A stretch of 64,000 nucleotides of DNA from Chthonomonadales bacterium (GTDB taxonomy: Bacteria; Armatimonadota; Chthonomonadetes; Chthonomonadales; CAJBBX01). A program made the position numbers and the translations under genes. The stretch lies in assembly GCA_027459625.1 (NCBI GenBank), contig DAIDHP010000014.1, positions 1 through 64,000 on the forward strand, read 5' to 3'. The notes under the pieces were generated by a model that saw only the letters and a list, made by a program, of their open reading frames with translations, was not told where the DNA came from and did not search any database. Shown in pieces: positions 9,606-18,751 of this stretch (positions within the stretch are counted from its first letter, which is position 1; every line of letters starts with the position of its first letter).

Positions 9606-10793
9606 TCATTTTGACTCCTCTTTTCGATTCATGGTTTGCAGCAACGGGCCAATGGTGATGCCCTGTACGATGATGGAGAATGCAACAACCGCAAAAGTTA
9701 CGATGATAATATCCCCTCGTTGCGGTACTTCGGGGCTTAACCCCAATACCAACGCAAGCGCCAATGCTCCGCGCAAGCCTCCCCAAACCAATATATGCTG
9801 ATTTGCGTTGGATACCTTGGACCAGGTAAAGGATGCCATTGCGCAACACCCATAAACCGCCAAAGCTCTGCCCAAGATCACCAGGAGGATGGTGCAAATG
9901 ATAGGAATCCAATAGTGCTCAAAGGCGTAGTGCGGCAGTCGCATTCCAATGAGAAGGAATATTATGGAGTTGGCAATAAACGCTACATACTCCCAAAATG
10001 AGATTACGGCATCCCTGCCTTTTTTCGTAAGTATCCCATTAGTACCGGCATTGCCGAATACCAGTCCCGCTGTCATCGCGGCAAGAACGCCGGACAAATG
10101 AAAATGCTCCGCCAACAAGAAGGAGCCATATGCGGCAACGGTCGTAAATGTGATTTCGATAAGATGATCTTCGGTATGGCGAGTAAGAAGCATTACGAAT
10201 AATGTGAATAAGCCCCCACATAGGATCCCTCCGAATGCAGTGTAAAGGAACGCAATGCATACTCCTGCGGCTGTGATGTGCGCACCCCCCAGGGCGGCGA
10301 GCGCCACCATGAAAAGCACTGCGACCGTACCGTCATTGAAGAGACTTTCGGATTCCACAAGTAATCGAAGCCGCCCCTGGATTCCGATCTCCTTGAATGT
10401 TGCGATCACGGACACCGGGTCGGTGGCGGATAGCAGAACGCCAAGAAGAATAACAGTGGGCCAAGACCACATTGTTGCGACTTTTAATCCTGTCGCCACC
10501 AATATCGCGGACAGCAAAACCCCTAATGTGGAAAGAAGTGTAACAACACCAACCTCCTTGCGAAGATCTTTCCATGGGATTTGAATGGCGGCTTCGAAAA
10601 TAAGCGGAGGGAGGAGAACATTAAAGATAAGAGTTTTGGTTAAGGGGATTTCTCGGACATTGGGAAGGAACGCTAACCCAGCCCCGGCGAGCACCAAGCC
10701 AACTGTATAAGGAAGACGCAAGAGGCGCGCCAACATGGCTACGACCGCCGCCACCAATAATAAAGCCTCAATCTGCTCGATATTCAACCCCAT
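9606..10793 (-). CDS. Cation:proton antiporter, CPA1 (NhaP-like) family
   Basis: 395 residues, about 12 transmembrane segments. CPA1 signatures are intact: FNVLLPPLIFEAAI (57-70), ATDPVSV (123-129) and ESESLFNDG (147-155), the latter two holding the ion-binding Asp/Asn-Asp residues, plus WGGLRGALALAL in the C-terminal third. It should exchange Na+ (or K+) for H+ across the inner membrane. There is no cytoplasmic regulatory tail. The ATG lacks a ribosome site and follows an AT-rich TATATAAT stretch; it starts only 28 bp after the upstream gene's stop, so read-through from that gene is possible. Confidence 0.92.
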   Translation of the reverse strand: MGLNIEQIEALLLVAAVVAMLARLLRLPYTVGLVLAGAGLAFLPNVREIPLTKTLIFNVLLPPLIFEAAIQIPWKDLRKEVGVVTLLSTLGVLLSAILVATGLKVATMWSWPTVILLGVLLSATDPVSVIATFKEIGIQGRLRLLVESESLFNDGTVAVLFMVALAALGGAHITAAGVCIAFLYTAFGGILCGGLFTLFVMLLTRHTEDHLIEITFTTVAAYGSFLLAEHFHLSGVLAAMTAGLVFGNAGTNGILTKKGRDAVISFWEYVAFIANSIIFLLIGMRLPHYAFEHYWIPIICTILLVILGRALAVYGCCAMASFTWSKVSNANQHILVWGGLRGALALALVLGLSPEVPQRGDIIIVTFAVVAFSIIVQGITIGPLLQTMNRKEESK

Positions 10794-10820
10794 ATTATAT
10801 ATACGATACCCTGAATCGCC

Positions 10821-13616
10821 TTAAGTGGATGCAGCCTTTCTAATATCATGAATGCGATTGGTTCCTGGATTCCATGCTATGCGTACCATCTCGCCGACTT
10901 TCAATGGCGGTTCCCCGATAGCGTAACTCCAACTGGATCCGTCATCTTTCTTGATCGCTCCTTGCCCGAATGGGCGAGGCGGTAGCCCCTCTATGGTTAT
11001 CGTAGGCAATGCAAATGGGGTGACTGCTGTGAAAGCGACGATTCGCGCTTTTGAATAGGCTCGATGCGCTTTGATGTTCGTGGCGATTCCGTTCCTTATG
11101 ATGACATGAATGTCATCCCCGGCGTTTAATTCTTTGATTTGCGCCGAAGTGGCGGGGCGGTCGTTTTCCACGAGGCTGATTTCAGTATCATTTGAAATTG
11201 GAATGGTGCGATTTTGGAAACCCGGGTTATAGGGATTTACGCCGATACTGTTTGAATTCACCCATGTGAGTTCGCCTCGTTCCTCTCGATCAAGAGGAGG
11301 AATGCGCCATTCCGGTGGCGGTGGTTGAGCTTGGGGTGAGTGCCTCAGAACGATATTCCATGCTATGCGGCATGCCTTTGCGTAAGAGCCTTTTTGGAAA
11401 AGAGACTTCGCCTTTGTTAATAAGTGCTTGTCCGTTTCGGGAAGATGCTCCGGTGGCTGGGATGCCGTCAGACCTAGAAACCATTCCGCATCCGCCCGCC
11501 ACCCGACTATCGACGCCTCCGCTCGCAATCTTTTCGCATCATAACTTCGGTTCATGGCAATTAAATGTTCCACCGTCCAAGTCTTTTGCAAGGAGAATGC
11601 GAAGAGATTCACCCAGTCGGTTAAGCCCAATGGGTGAAAATCGAACTCAACCCATATTTCAGCCGCCCCTTTGGCTATGTTGGTGATATCCGCTTGTAAT
11701 ACACCGCCTCCGTTATTGTACATTCGGCTTACTTCATGAAGTTCGTTCGGTCGAGTTCCAACCTGTACCGAAAGGAAACCGTCCATGTTATCCTGTTTAA
11801 ATACAAAAGCTCTAGCACGGTAGCTGAGTGCGAGACTGCTGAATGCAGGTTGCCCGATGGTTTGTTGACTATTCAGTTTCAAGAGTAGGATATTATCCTT
11901 GTTCAACTCACGCCCAAGGATTTTATCATGTTCGAGAACGATATCATTGCTGACAGTCGCCAATTCCAGCAAGTCTTTAAGTGAAGGGGAGTATAGAGTC
12001 TCACGCCATACGGTGGGGGGATAATTATCCCATCCATTTTCAAACGATTTTCGTATATTATCCACGGAGGCGTCCTCTGCATTGAAGAGGGTTACATGGT
12101 CGCATCCTGCGGCGTATGCGTCTTGAACCACAGGACCCGCATCTGAACGTCCGCCAAACTCCACATTGACAGCCGCCGGTATTCCCAATTCTCTGAATTG
12201 AGTGAAATTCCCATTCACGTCTATGTCCCCTTCGACACCGAGGCGTGAACTTTTTATGACTCCTTCTCCGACCCCTTGAACAATCGAACGAAAGATACCG
12301 TTGCATATAGTTTCAAATGAGTGTGTGTAGACATAATAGGACAACGGAATGTTGCCAAGCCCTTTGTGGATTGCTGAGTGAGTCGCATGATAATACTCCG
12401 TAAGGACATCCCTGAGGAACTTTTTCTGAGGCTCCGCCAATCCGTTTTTCGGATCCAGGTTGTTCCCTCTTTCTTGCGCCAGTTGCGTCATCGCCGGGTT
12501 GAAATCCGCAATGGCGTCAAAAGTATCCCATTCGGAGAAGGGGCTTCCGCCTGGATTTCCTCTCGCCCAGTAAGTGGGTTCATTGTCCAAAACCATTCGC
12601 TTGATGGGGAAGTCTCCATTAAAACTATGATAAGCTTCCTGGAGGAGATAGCCGAAGGTTTGAAATCCTGTCTCCTTAAACGAGTTTAATCGTTCATTTC
12701 CCATTGTGAGCCATGGGGTGTTGCTCCACTGATTCGGTATGGAGATGCCATACATGCGATGGCTTGGTGAGTAGGTTACCTGCTGATAAGTGACATCGGT
12801 CCAATAGCCGCCCTTCCCATCACAACCGGAAGGGGTGCCGCCCCACCAAGTGATGGGATCAACCTCAATGGGGATATCGTACTCTTTTCCGAATGCGATG
12901 ATGCGCTCCAATTCCCTCTTTTGATCTTCAGGCGGCATCTGCGCTATTGGGAACGTGCAATAGCACAAACCGATTTTCACATCCTTCCTATCGCTCCAGG
13001 ATTTCCTCCATGCATTGATTCGCGCAGGATCGAGAAGAGCGGTTATATAAACAGTGAGAGGCTGGATCAGCTCTTCTCGGAGCGCATACTCCTCGATATC
13101 GGCGTAGAGTGTCGCCTCGGAGATGAGAAGAGGCGAATGAGCCAGGTTTATTAGTTCGACTCGAAGGTCTCTTTGGGTATTCGAACTGTCCGGGATGTCC
13201 AGAAAACAGGTGGTAACTCCCATATCCGCGAAGGCCGTGTTTCGAAAAGCCATATCCTTGCCGTTGAGACGTACGAGATACGCGATACCACCGTTATTTT
13301 CAGATCGATATTCTCGGATGGAAAGCGTGAGGTTACGAGTGTGACCATGGGTATCCAGGTTGAAAGAGATTTTATCGTTGTCGCCATGCATTTGCATCCC
13401 GGATATTTGGATGGATCGTTCCCCAATGATCCAGGAGGCATGCGTTATTCTATGTTTGATATCCGGTGTTTTAAGAGTCTGGTCAAAGGACACATGATCC
13501 AGAACGTGCCCGTTTCCCGACGCAATGGATGCATTCTCCCCATCACTCAATGCGGGTGCAAATAGAGATGCACCCGCAAAACACAGGCTTTTAATAAGGA
13601 ATTCACGTCGCAGCAT
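10821..13616 (-). CDS. Tat-exported protein, candidate unclassified glycoside hydrolase
   Basis: 931 residues. RREFLIKSLCFAGASLFAPA (3-22) is a twin-arginine-like export signal. Residues 40-180 look like a beta-rich N-terminal domain. A TIM-barrel-like core follows: KIGLCYCTFPIAQ (215-226), a Gly/Trp-rich ITWWGGTPSGCDGKGGYW loop (255-272), and MVLDNEPTYW (341-350), where the Glu sits as in NEP acid/base motifs of many glycosidases. NVEFGGRSDAG further on offers a second candidate carboxylate. The C-terminal 400 residues are beta-rich. I do not recognise a named GH family; glycan binding or hydrolysis is inferred from fold-like features. AAGGAGAG precedes the ATG. Confidence 0.6.
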   Translation of the reverse strand: MLRREFLIKSLCFAGASLFAPALSDGENASIASGNGHVLDHVSFDQTLKTPDIKHRITHASWIIGERSIQISGMQMHGDNDKISFNLDTHGHTRNLTLSIREYRSENNGGIAYLVRLNGKDMAFRNTAFADMGVTTCFLDIPDSSNTQRDLRVELINLAHSPLLISEATLYADIEEYALREELIQPLTVYITALLDPARINAWRKSWSDRKDVKIGLCYCTFPIAQMPPEDQKRELERIIAFGKEYDIPIEVDPITWWGGTPSGCDGKGGYWTDVTYQQVTYSPSHRMYGISIPNQWSNTPWLTMGNERLNSFKETGFQTFGYLLQEAYHSFNGDFPIKRMVLDNEPTYWARGNPGGSPFSEWDTFDAIADFNPAMTQLAQERGNNLDPKNGLAEPQKKFLRDVLTEYYHATHSAIHKGLGNIPLSYYVYTHSFETICNGIFRSIVQGVGEGVIKSSRLGVEGDIDVNGNFTQFRELGIPAAVNVEFGGRSDAGPVVQDAYAAGCDHVTLFNAEDASVDNIRKSFENGWDNYPPTVWRETLYSPSLKDLLELATVSNDIVLEHDKILGRELNKDNILLLKLNSQQTIGQPAFSSLALSYRARAFVFKQDNMDGFLSVQVGTRPNELHEVSRMYNNGGGVLQADITNIAKGAAEIWVEFDFHPLGLTDWVNLFAFSLQKTWTVEHLIAMNRSYDAKRLRAEASIVGWRADAEWFLGLTASQPPEHLPETDKHLLTKAKSLFQKGSYAKACRIAWNIVLRHSPQAQPPPPEWRIPPLDREERGELTWVNSNSIGVNPYNPGFQNRTIPISNDTEISLVENDRPATSAQIKELNAGDDIHVIIRNGIATNIKAHRAYSKARIVAFTAVTPFALPTITIEGLPPRPFGQGAIKKDDGSSWSYAIGEPPLKVGEMVRIAWNPGTNRIHDIRKAAST

Positions 13617-13690
13617 GGAGCGGCTCTCCTTGAAGCGGGAATGTTACGTCTTGAAAGAACATTATAATTGCGTGGGGTTGCGGACGCAAT

Positions 13691-14323
13691 TCAACTTGGA
13701 ATTTCGTCGGAGCTTATCCGAACTCGGCGCGACAGATCAAGAGGATCGGGAGGTGACTGGAAATTATCGAAATCCGTTAGAAGAACGCGCTCAATTTCAT
13801 TGAACAAGTCATCATCCATGCATGGAGTGACTCCCTCCAAAGATATCGGCTCCGCTAATGTAACCCATGATTTGCACCCGGAGTATTCCTTGCGCATAGG
13901 GATATCCACATGTTTTGCCAAGCGATATGCACGCAAAATAATGAGATAAAGCGGATCATACGGATTGAAGTCGAATCTAATTTTCAGATAGTTATCGTTC
14001 CATATAAAAGGATCGTGGTTTTTTTTCAACGAGTCTTCATCCACGACCTGCAAAACCTTCGTCACTTCGGCGTATAACGAAACTGTAACATGGTCCGCTT
14101 CGGGTTGCGACATGGATACTTTCTCCCCCCATGGGGTGCGAAGCGACCCGGCGTTTTGATGTTCAAAAGTAGGAAATAGTAGGAAATCCATTTCCTGAAT
14201 GCGAAAAACACCGCCCTCCTCTCGAATACCTCCTTTGCGCAAAAGGGCTGTTTGCTCTCCCTTTTCGATAGCTTCGCAAATAATCGCCCATTCCTTCAAT
14301 GCCACGCTGCATGATGATTTCAT
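13691..14323 (-). CDS. DUF1802 family protein
   Basis: 210 residues. The N-terminal block LKEWAIICEAIEKGEQTALLRKGGIREEGGVF (split over about residues 8-40) followed by FLLFPTFEHQ is the hallmark of DUF1802, a family of unknown function. The protein is cytoplasmic, without signal or membrane segments. It is the last gene of a four-gene minus-strand run (AAA ATPase, metallo-beta-lactamase fold, GlcG/HbpS), 12 bp after the GlcG-type gene. A GGGGGG ribosome site suits the second Met (14323) better than the first (14329). Confidence 0.82.
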   Translation of the reverse strand: MKSSCSVALKEWAIICEAIEKGEQTALLRKGGIREEGGVFRIQEMDFLLFPTFEHQNAGSLRTPWGEKVSMSQPEADHVTVSLYAEVTKVLQVVDEDSLKKNHDPFIWNDNYLKIRFDFNPYDPLYLIILRAYRLAKHVDIPMRKEYSGCKSWVTLAEPISLEGVTPCMDDDLFNEIERVLLTDFDNFQSPPDPLDLSRRVRISSDEIPS

Positions 14324-14334
14324 AGTCATCCCCC

Positions 14335-14775
14335 CTAATCCCCCAAACTTGCCATTAGCGCGTCAATGCCCGCTTGGGATACGCTTCGGTCCTGATCGGA
14401 TGTGCCGCTGCTGCATCCCACTCCGCCGGCGCACTGCCCCTCTATGATGATGGGCAGTCCTCCCCCGAAAATGGTGAAGCGACCTTCATTGCTGGCATGG
14501 ATGCCGAACGCCGCACCGCCTGCTCCTCCGGTGACGGCGTATTCATGGGTTCCCTTGCGCGTACCTGCTGCGGTAAATGCCTTGTTGATGGCTATGTCAA
14601 CACTGGTAATCTTCGCGTGATCCATTCTAATAAAGCCTAAGAGCATTCCATCCTCGTCCGTTACGGCGATATCCATGTCCACGCCGATTCTTTTCGCTTC
14701 CTGTACGGCGGCGTCTATAATTATTTTAACGGCCTCCATCGTTAACTTGATGCCATCTCTTCGCAGTAACTTCAT
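14335..14775 (-). CDS. GlcG/HbpS family (DUF336) protein
   Basis: 146 residues. The compact alpha/beta fold signature is clear: MEAVKIIIDAAVQEAKRIG, then AVTDEDGMLLGFIRMDHAK and the ALTK-like NKAFTAAGTRKGTHEY, and the Gly-rich end GGGLPIIIEGQCAGGVGCSSG. Members include HbpS, a haem-sensing/degrading protein, and GlcG of glycolate loci; the biochemical role here is unknown. The ATG overlaps the stop of the preceding metallo-beta-lactamase-fold gene (ATGA) and has AAGGAG upstream, so the two are translationally coupled. Confidence 0.87.
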   Translation of the reverse strand: MKLLRRDGIKLTMEAVKIIIDAAVQEAKRIGVDMDIAVTDEDGMLLGFIRMDHAKITSVDIAINKAFTAAGTRKGTHEYAVTGGAGGAAFGIHASNEGRFTIFGGGLPIIIEGQCAGGVGCSSGTSDQDRSVSQAGIDALMASLGD

Positions 14776-15401
14776 CTTATCTCCTTAAGAAATGGATTGA
14801 ATAGTCTTTCGTTGCCAATCGTGGTTGAAGGACCATGCCCGGGATAAACTGTGTAATTATCCGGAAGGGATAAAAGCTTTTTCTGGATGGAATCAAGCAG
14901 GGCGCTCATATCTCCTCCGGGAAGATCCGTTCTACCTACGGATCCGGCGAATAAAATATCCCCTGATATTACGAAATCGTCCCCAACGAAACACACCCCT
15001 CCAGGCGAATGTCCCGGAGTGCGGATAACCTTCAATTGCTCTTCACCAACGGGTATCTCCTCATTGTCCATCAGCCACCCATCCGGTTCGAATTGGTCTG
15101 GCGGATCTATTCCAAACCAGGATGCTTGCAAGGGGATTTCATCAAGTGATTTTGCCGCGTCAGCATGCATGCATAGCATCCCGCCGGAGTTATTCCTGAA
15201 AAAAGCGTTTTCGTAGATATGATCCAGATGCGCATGCGTATTAAGTATGAACGTGAAATGATATGGTTTCGCTTTGATTTGACGCCATACCCATTGGCTG
15301 TCAATTCCTGGGTCCACTAAAACACACTCACTCTCCGCATCATCTATAATGGCATACATATTGTTATCTGCGGGGCCGACTTTATAGGATCGAACTTTCA
15401 A
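14772..15401 (-). CDS. Metallo-beta-lactamase-fold hydrolase (glyoxalase II-like)
   Basis: 209 residues. HAHLDH (56-61) is the H-x-H-x-D-H metal motif, followed by the expected HSPGG and a C-terminal YPGHGPST block, all typical of the glyoxalase II-like MBL subgroup that hydrolyses thioesters or related bonds. Start is a TTG at 15401 with GAGGTGG five bases upstream. It lies 14 bp after the AAA ATPase gene and overlaps the GlcG-type gene by four bases. The substrate is unknown. Confidence 0.9.
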   Translation of the reverse strand: MKVRSYKVGPADNNMYAIIDDAESECVLVDPGIDSQWVWRQIKAKPYHFTFILNTHAHLDHIYENAFFRNNSGGMLCMHADAAKSLDEIPLQASWFGIDPPDQFEPDGWLMDNEEIPVGEEQLKVIRTPGHSPGGVCFVGDDFVISGDILFAGSVGRTDLPGGDMSALLDSIQKKLLSLPDNYTVYPGHGPSTTIGNERLFNPFLKEIR

Positions 15402-15415
15402 AAAGCCACCTCGGA

Positions 15416-16978
15416 TCAGTTGTTGATATTTCTAAAAGAGGAAGGGTTGTTGCGATTTTTAATCGCCATCACCTCCATTTCCTCCATGCCCTCGGGAACG
15501 GCGGAGGATGCCTTACGGGCGCGTGTGAGCGCCCAGTTACGCATTTCGGAGATCTTTTCGCGCATGGTCATGGCCATTGGCACGGATGCGCTGCAGGCGT
15601 TTAGGATATCCTCCGTGGTGATGTCTCGCCCTTCTCCGTAAGCGTTATAAAGAGCCTCGATAACCGCTTGCTCTATCTCCGCCCCGGAATAACCCGGAGT
15701 GACGATTCCGAGTTGCTGCAGATTGAATTGATCGGGGTTGCGATGCCGTTTGAGCAAGTGAATTTTAAATATATCCTCCCTTTCCTGGATCGCCGGTAGA
15801 TCAACGAAGAAAATCTCATCAAACCTGCCTTTGCGGAGCAGTTCCGGTGGTAGGTTTTCTATGGAGTTGGCGGTTGCGACCACAAAGACAGGAGCCTTTT
15901 TCTCTTGTAGCCAAGTCAGAAAAGTGCTGAAAACCCGTGCGGTGGTGCCGCTATCCGTCGATCCTGAGCTTTGAAGCCCGGAAAGCCCTTTCTCCAGTTC
16001 ATCCAGCCAGAGGATACAAGGCGATACGGATTCCGCCACGCTTAGCGCGTGACGCATATTCTCTTCGGATGCGCCCACATATCCGGCGAATATTCTGCCT
16101 ACATCCATTCTCAGAAGCGGCAGCTTCCATAGTGCGGAGATCGCTTTAGCGAGAAGGCTTTTTCCGCAACCCTGAACTCCAAGCAAAAGCACGCCCTTAG
16201 GCTCAGGCAAACCAAAATCACGCGCCTTTTGCGTAAACGAGGAAGAACGTTTCTCCAACCACGCTTTCATGTAATCCATTCCACCGACGTTTCCGATCTC
16301 CTCCTCCGCAGGAAAATATTCAAGGATTCCGGATTTCCTGATGATCTGCTCCTTTTGGGTAAGGATGGAGTTGATGTCAAGTTTTCTGGTCTCCACAAGG
16401 GATTTGGCGAAAACGTCCTTAGCCTCCACCGCTGTCAATCCCTGAGCGGCTTTGATAAGCGCCTCCTTGTCCAATGGGGTGATATCCGTTTGAATTTCCG
16501 GCTTGTCCTTGACGGACAAGAGTATCTCCTCCAGGATTTCCGCCAACTCGCTGTATTCCGGTATGTCGAAGTCTATGACCGTCACGTCCTTCTCCAATTC
16601 CTTGGGAAGGTGAAGAGTTGGTGACAGTAGAATGACTGTTTTGAAAGAGTTGCGCAGGGTCGAGGCGATATCGCGTAACATGCGAGTCGCGAGAGCATCC
16701 ATATAGGGATGAAAATCCTTGAGCACAAAAAGCGTGTGATCCGGAGCGTTCAAAATAAAGCTTAATGCGTAAGCGGGATCTCTCGTGCTGTTTTGAATCA
16801 GGGTTTCCGCTCGGGTGAAACCTTTTGTCGAAGTCCACATGAGAAGGGTCTTTTTAAGATGAAAGGCGATGGATTTCATAGCCTCTTCAACTCTTTCCTC
16901 CTCCCAGGAAACTATGTAGATAATGGGGTAGCGTGCGCGAATGAGGATTTCCAAGTCATTGCAATTTTTCTTCGACAT
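15416..16978 (-). CDS. AAA+ ATPase, Ycf46-like
   Basis: 520 residues. The N-terminal 200 residues, starting with [19 protein letters not shown] (12-30), match the Ycf46 type of chloroplast/cyanobacterial AAA proteins and look like a degenerate ATPase-fold domain. The second half is a canonical AAA module: GVQGCGKS (267-274, Walker A), ILWLDE (323-328, Walker B), then an Asn-containing sensor 1 ([12 protein letters not shown]) and an arginine-finger region LRKGRFDE. No protease or membrane segment is present, so it is probably a remodelling ATPase. GGAGGAGTGA directly precedes the ATG. It heads a four-gene operon with an MBL hydrolase, a GlcG/HbpS protein and a DUF1802 protein. Confidence 0.88.
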   Translation of the reverse strand: MSKKNCNDLEILIRARYPIIYIVSWEEERVEEAMKSIAFHLKKTLLMWTSTKGFTRAETLIQNSTRDPAYALSFILNAPDHTLFVLKDFHPYMDALATRMLRDIASTLRNSFKTVILLSPTLHLPKELEKDVTVIDFDIPEYSELAEILEEILLSVKDKPEIQTDITPLDKEALIKAAQGLTAVEAKDVFAKSLVETRKLDINSILTQKEQIIRKSGILEYFPAEEEIGNVGGMDYMKAWLEKRSSSFTQKARDFGLPEPKGVLLLGVQGCGKSLLAKAISALWKLPLLRMDVGRIFAGYVGASEENMRHALSVAESVSPCILWLDELEKGLSGLQSSGSTDSGTTARVFSTFLTWLQEKKAPVFVVATANSIENLPPELLRKGRFDEIFFVDLPAIQEREDIFKIHLLKRHRNPDQFNLQQLGIVTPGYSGAEIEQAVIEALYNAYGEGRDITTEDILNACSASVPMAMTMREKISEMRNWALTRARKASSAVPEGMEEMEVMAIKNRNNPSSFRNINN

Positions 16979-16997
16979 TCACTCCTCCGTAATGAAA

Positions 16998-17080
16998 GTA
17001 CGCATTGCAAAATTCGCTCTTGCGAGTTTATGTCAGTGGCATCGCTTTTAACGCGAATCCAATGGAATTTTGCATGCACC
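16998..17080. repeat. Dispersed 83-bp palindromic element, copy 1
   Basis: Ends GCATTGCAAAATTC (17002-17015) and GAATTTTGCATGC (17065-17077) form terminal inverted repeats. Read on the minus strand, the internal GACATAAACTCG aligns with GACATAGCCTCG of the copy at 44280. It lies in the 5' leader of the AAA ATPase operon, between it and the upstream TPR gene. Confidence 0.8.
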
Positions 17081-17140
17081 TTAAGGAACAGTGTTTACTG
17101 TTGCGCCAAATATGGAACACACAGAGTTCAAAGCGTAAAT

Positions 17141-18751
17141 CTATGATGACGCGGCCGCTGAAGATGCGGTCGGCTCCAATTTGCTTAAATCAGCTTTCAA
17201 TGCGTTTTCCGCAGTCGTGATCTGATTTGCAGCCTCCAAGCGCAGCAGCTCCGACTGATCGCTGGCCTCCTTGCGATTGGACTGAAGATAGTCAAGCATC
17301 TCTTCCGTTGACTGACTTAGAAGGGAGGCTGCGAGCGAGTATTGCGCCACGGCGTCTTGCAACGACGAATTTGGTAAGTTTTGGAGGAAGCCATTCAGAT
17401 CAATGGTGTTTTGTTTGATTGCGGTTATTTTTTGGAAAGCGGTTTCTCTGGTTGAAAAGCCATCCATAAAGTTCTTATGAGCTTGCTGGATCTCCAGAAT
17501 GATGTCTGTTAAAATGGAATCCGATTTCTGCAGGATAGCGGCGATATTGGACTGAAGCGTGGTGCTGTCGTTAGGCGCCAACAATGCTTTTGCGGTCAGC
17601 AATTCCTTGCCAGCATTGCCGTAATCTCCTGTTTGGAAATAAAAGAAGGCGAGCTTGCTATGAGGTAACGGATTATTCGGTTCCGATGCAGCGGCTTGGT
17701 GGTAGTCCTTTAACGCTTGGGTGTTGTCGCCCATTTTCATTTCCATATCCGCCAGCGATACGAGAAGATTGCCATCCTTCGGATCCAACGCCACTGCAGT
17801 CTGATATTCCTTGAGCGCTAGGTCGTTGTTGGATTCATCCGCGTATGTATCTCCCAAGAGTTGATGCAACAGAGCGCTTTTCGGGGATAAGGCGACGGCG
17901 CGCTCGGCTTCATTTTTCGCCTTCTCCGTCCATCCTTTCTCCTCGTATGCTTTTATAAGTTCGCGTCGCAAAGTGGGATCAGTCGGTTTCAGATTGATCG
18001 CGCGCCTGAGGGAAACGATCAGATTGGCGATATCACCGGTCTTGCGCGCCTGTTGTATCAGCATTTGATAAGCTTGCATGGAGATAGAGGCTACCGGAGT
18101 TGTGGTTCCGGTTGACGCCGCAGGGGTAGAAGGGATTGCGTTAGGCTGGGCGGGCGGATTCACCGCGACGGGTTGGGACGGGGGCGGAATCGTCGATGCC
18201 GAAGGCGCAGGCTGCAATGCCATGCGCTGAAGAATATCATCCTTCAGACCATTTATCATATCAAGGAGATTCGCTTTGGTATCGGTTTTCGCCGGTGTAA
18301 GATGCAAAAGAAATACGGAACTCCAATCTTGCAAACCCACGCTTCTTTCTAATAGCACCGAGGATTTAATCCCTTTATCAACATAATGAGCTGAGATGGA
18401 GAGCAAGAGATCCGCCCCTAGCGCGTGGGCGATCTTTTGCATCGAATCCAAAGTGAGAGGGGGAGTGATATACAGCGCGGATAGTTGTCCCTGCTGCACC
18501 GCATTCCGCACTTCGGAGAGCTTCTGCGAGTAGGGAAGGGAGCGGAATTCCCCGCTGTTTTTAAGAGCATGGTCCATAACAACCGCCATGTCAACGTATG
18601 TGTTCTTGGGTAATTTCGGATCTGGCTGTGAAAAAATAATGACTAAAGGTTGTTTGGTTATCGATACGGTGTCCAACCCATGAGCCATATTGGGGATGAA
18701 TGGGATTATCATCAGGGTTATGGCGACACTTAAAAACAGATTCAATTTCAT
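17141..18751 (-). CDS. Exported TPR-repeat protein
   Basis: 536 residues from the ATG at 18751, which overlaps the upstream stop (ATGA); an ATG at 18757 is the alternative. A signal peptide (MKLNLFLSVAITLMIIPFIP...AHG) is followed by a domain resembling a periplasmic lipoprotein-like alpha/beta segment (about 30-180), a Pro/Ala-rich linker, and at least four tetratricopeptide repeats (for example LRRELIKAYEEKGW, LHQLLGDTYADE, LLVSLADMEMKMGD, PHSKLAFFYFQTGD). A C-terminal helical part follows. TPRs mediate protein contacts, so this is probably an envelope scaffold. The upstream gene encodes a membrane TPR partner. Confidence 0.75.
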   Translation of the reverse strand: MKLNLFLSVAITLMIIPFIPNMAHGLDTVSITKQPLVIIFSQPDPKLPKNTYVDMAVVMDHALKNSGEFRSLPYSQKLSEVRNAVQQGQLSALYITPPLTLDSMQKIAHALGADLLLSISAHYVDKGIKSSVLLERSVGLQDWSSVFLLHLTPAKTDTKANLLDMINGLKDDILQRMALQPAPSASTIPPPSQPVAVNPPAQPNAIPSTPAASTGTTTPVASISMQAYQMLIQQARKTGDIANLIVSLRRAINLKPTDPTLRRELIKAYEEKGWTEKAKNEAERAVALSPKSALLHQLLGDTYADESNNDLALKEYQTAVALDPKDGNLLVSLADMEMKMGDNTQALKDYHQAAASEPNNPLPHSKLAFFYFQTGDYGNAGKELLTAKALLAPNDSTTLQSNIAAILQKSDSILTDIILEIQQAHKNFMDGFSTRETAFQKITAIKQNTIDLNGFLQNLPNSSLQDAVAQYSLAASLLSQSTEEMLDYLQSNRKEASDQSELLRLEAANQITTAENALKADLSKLEPTASSAAASS

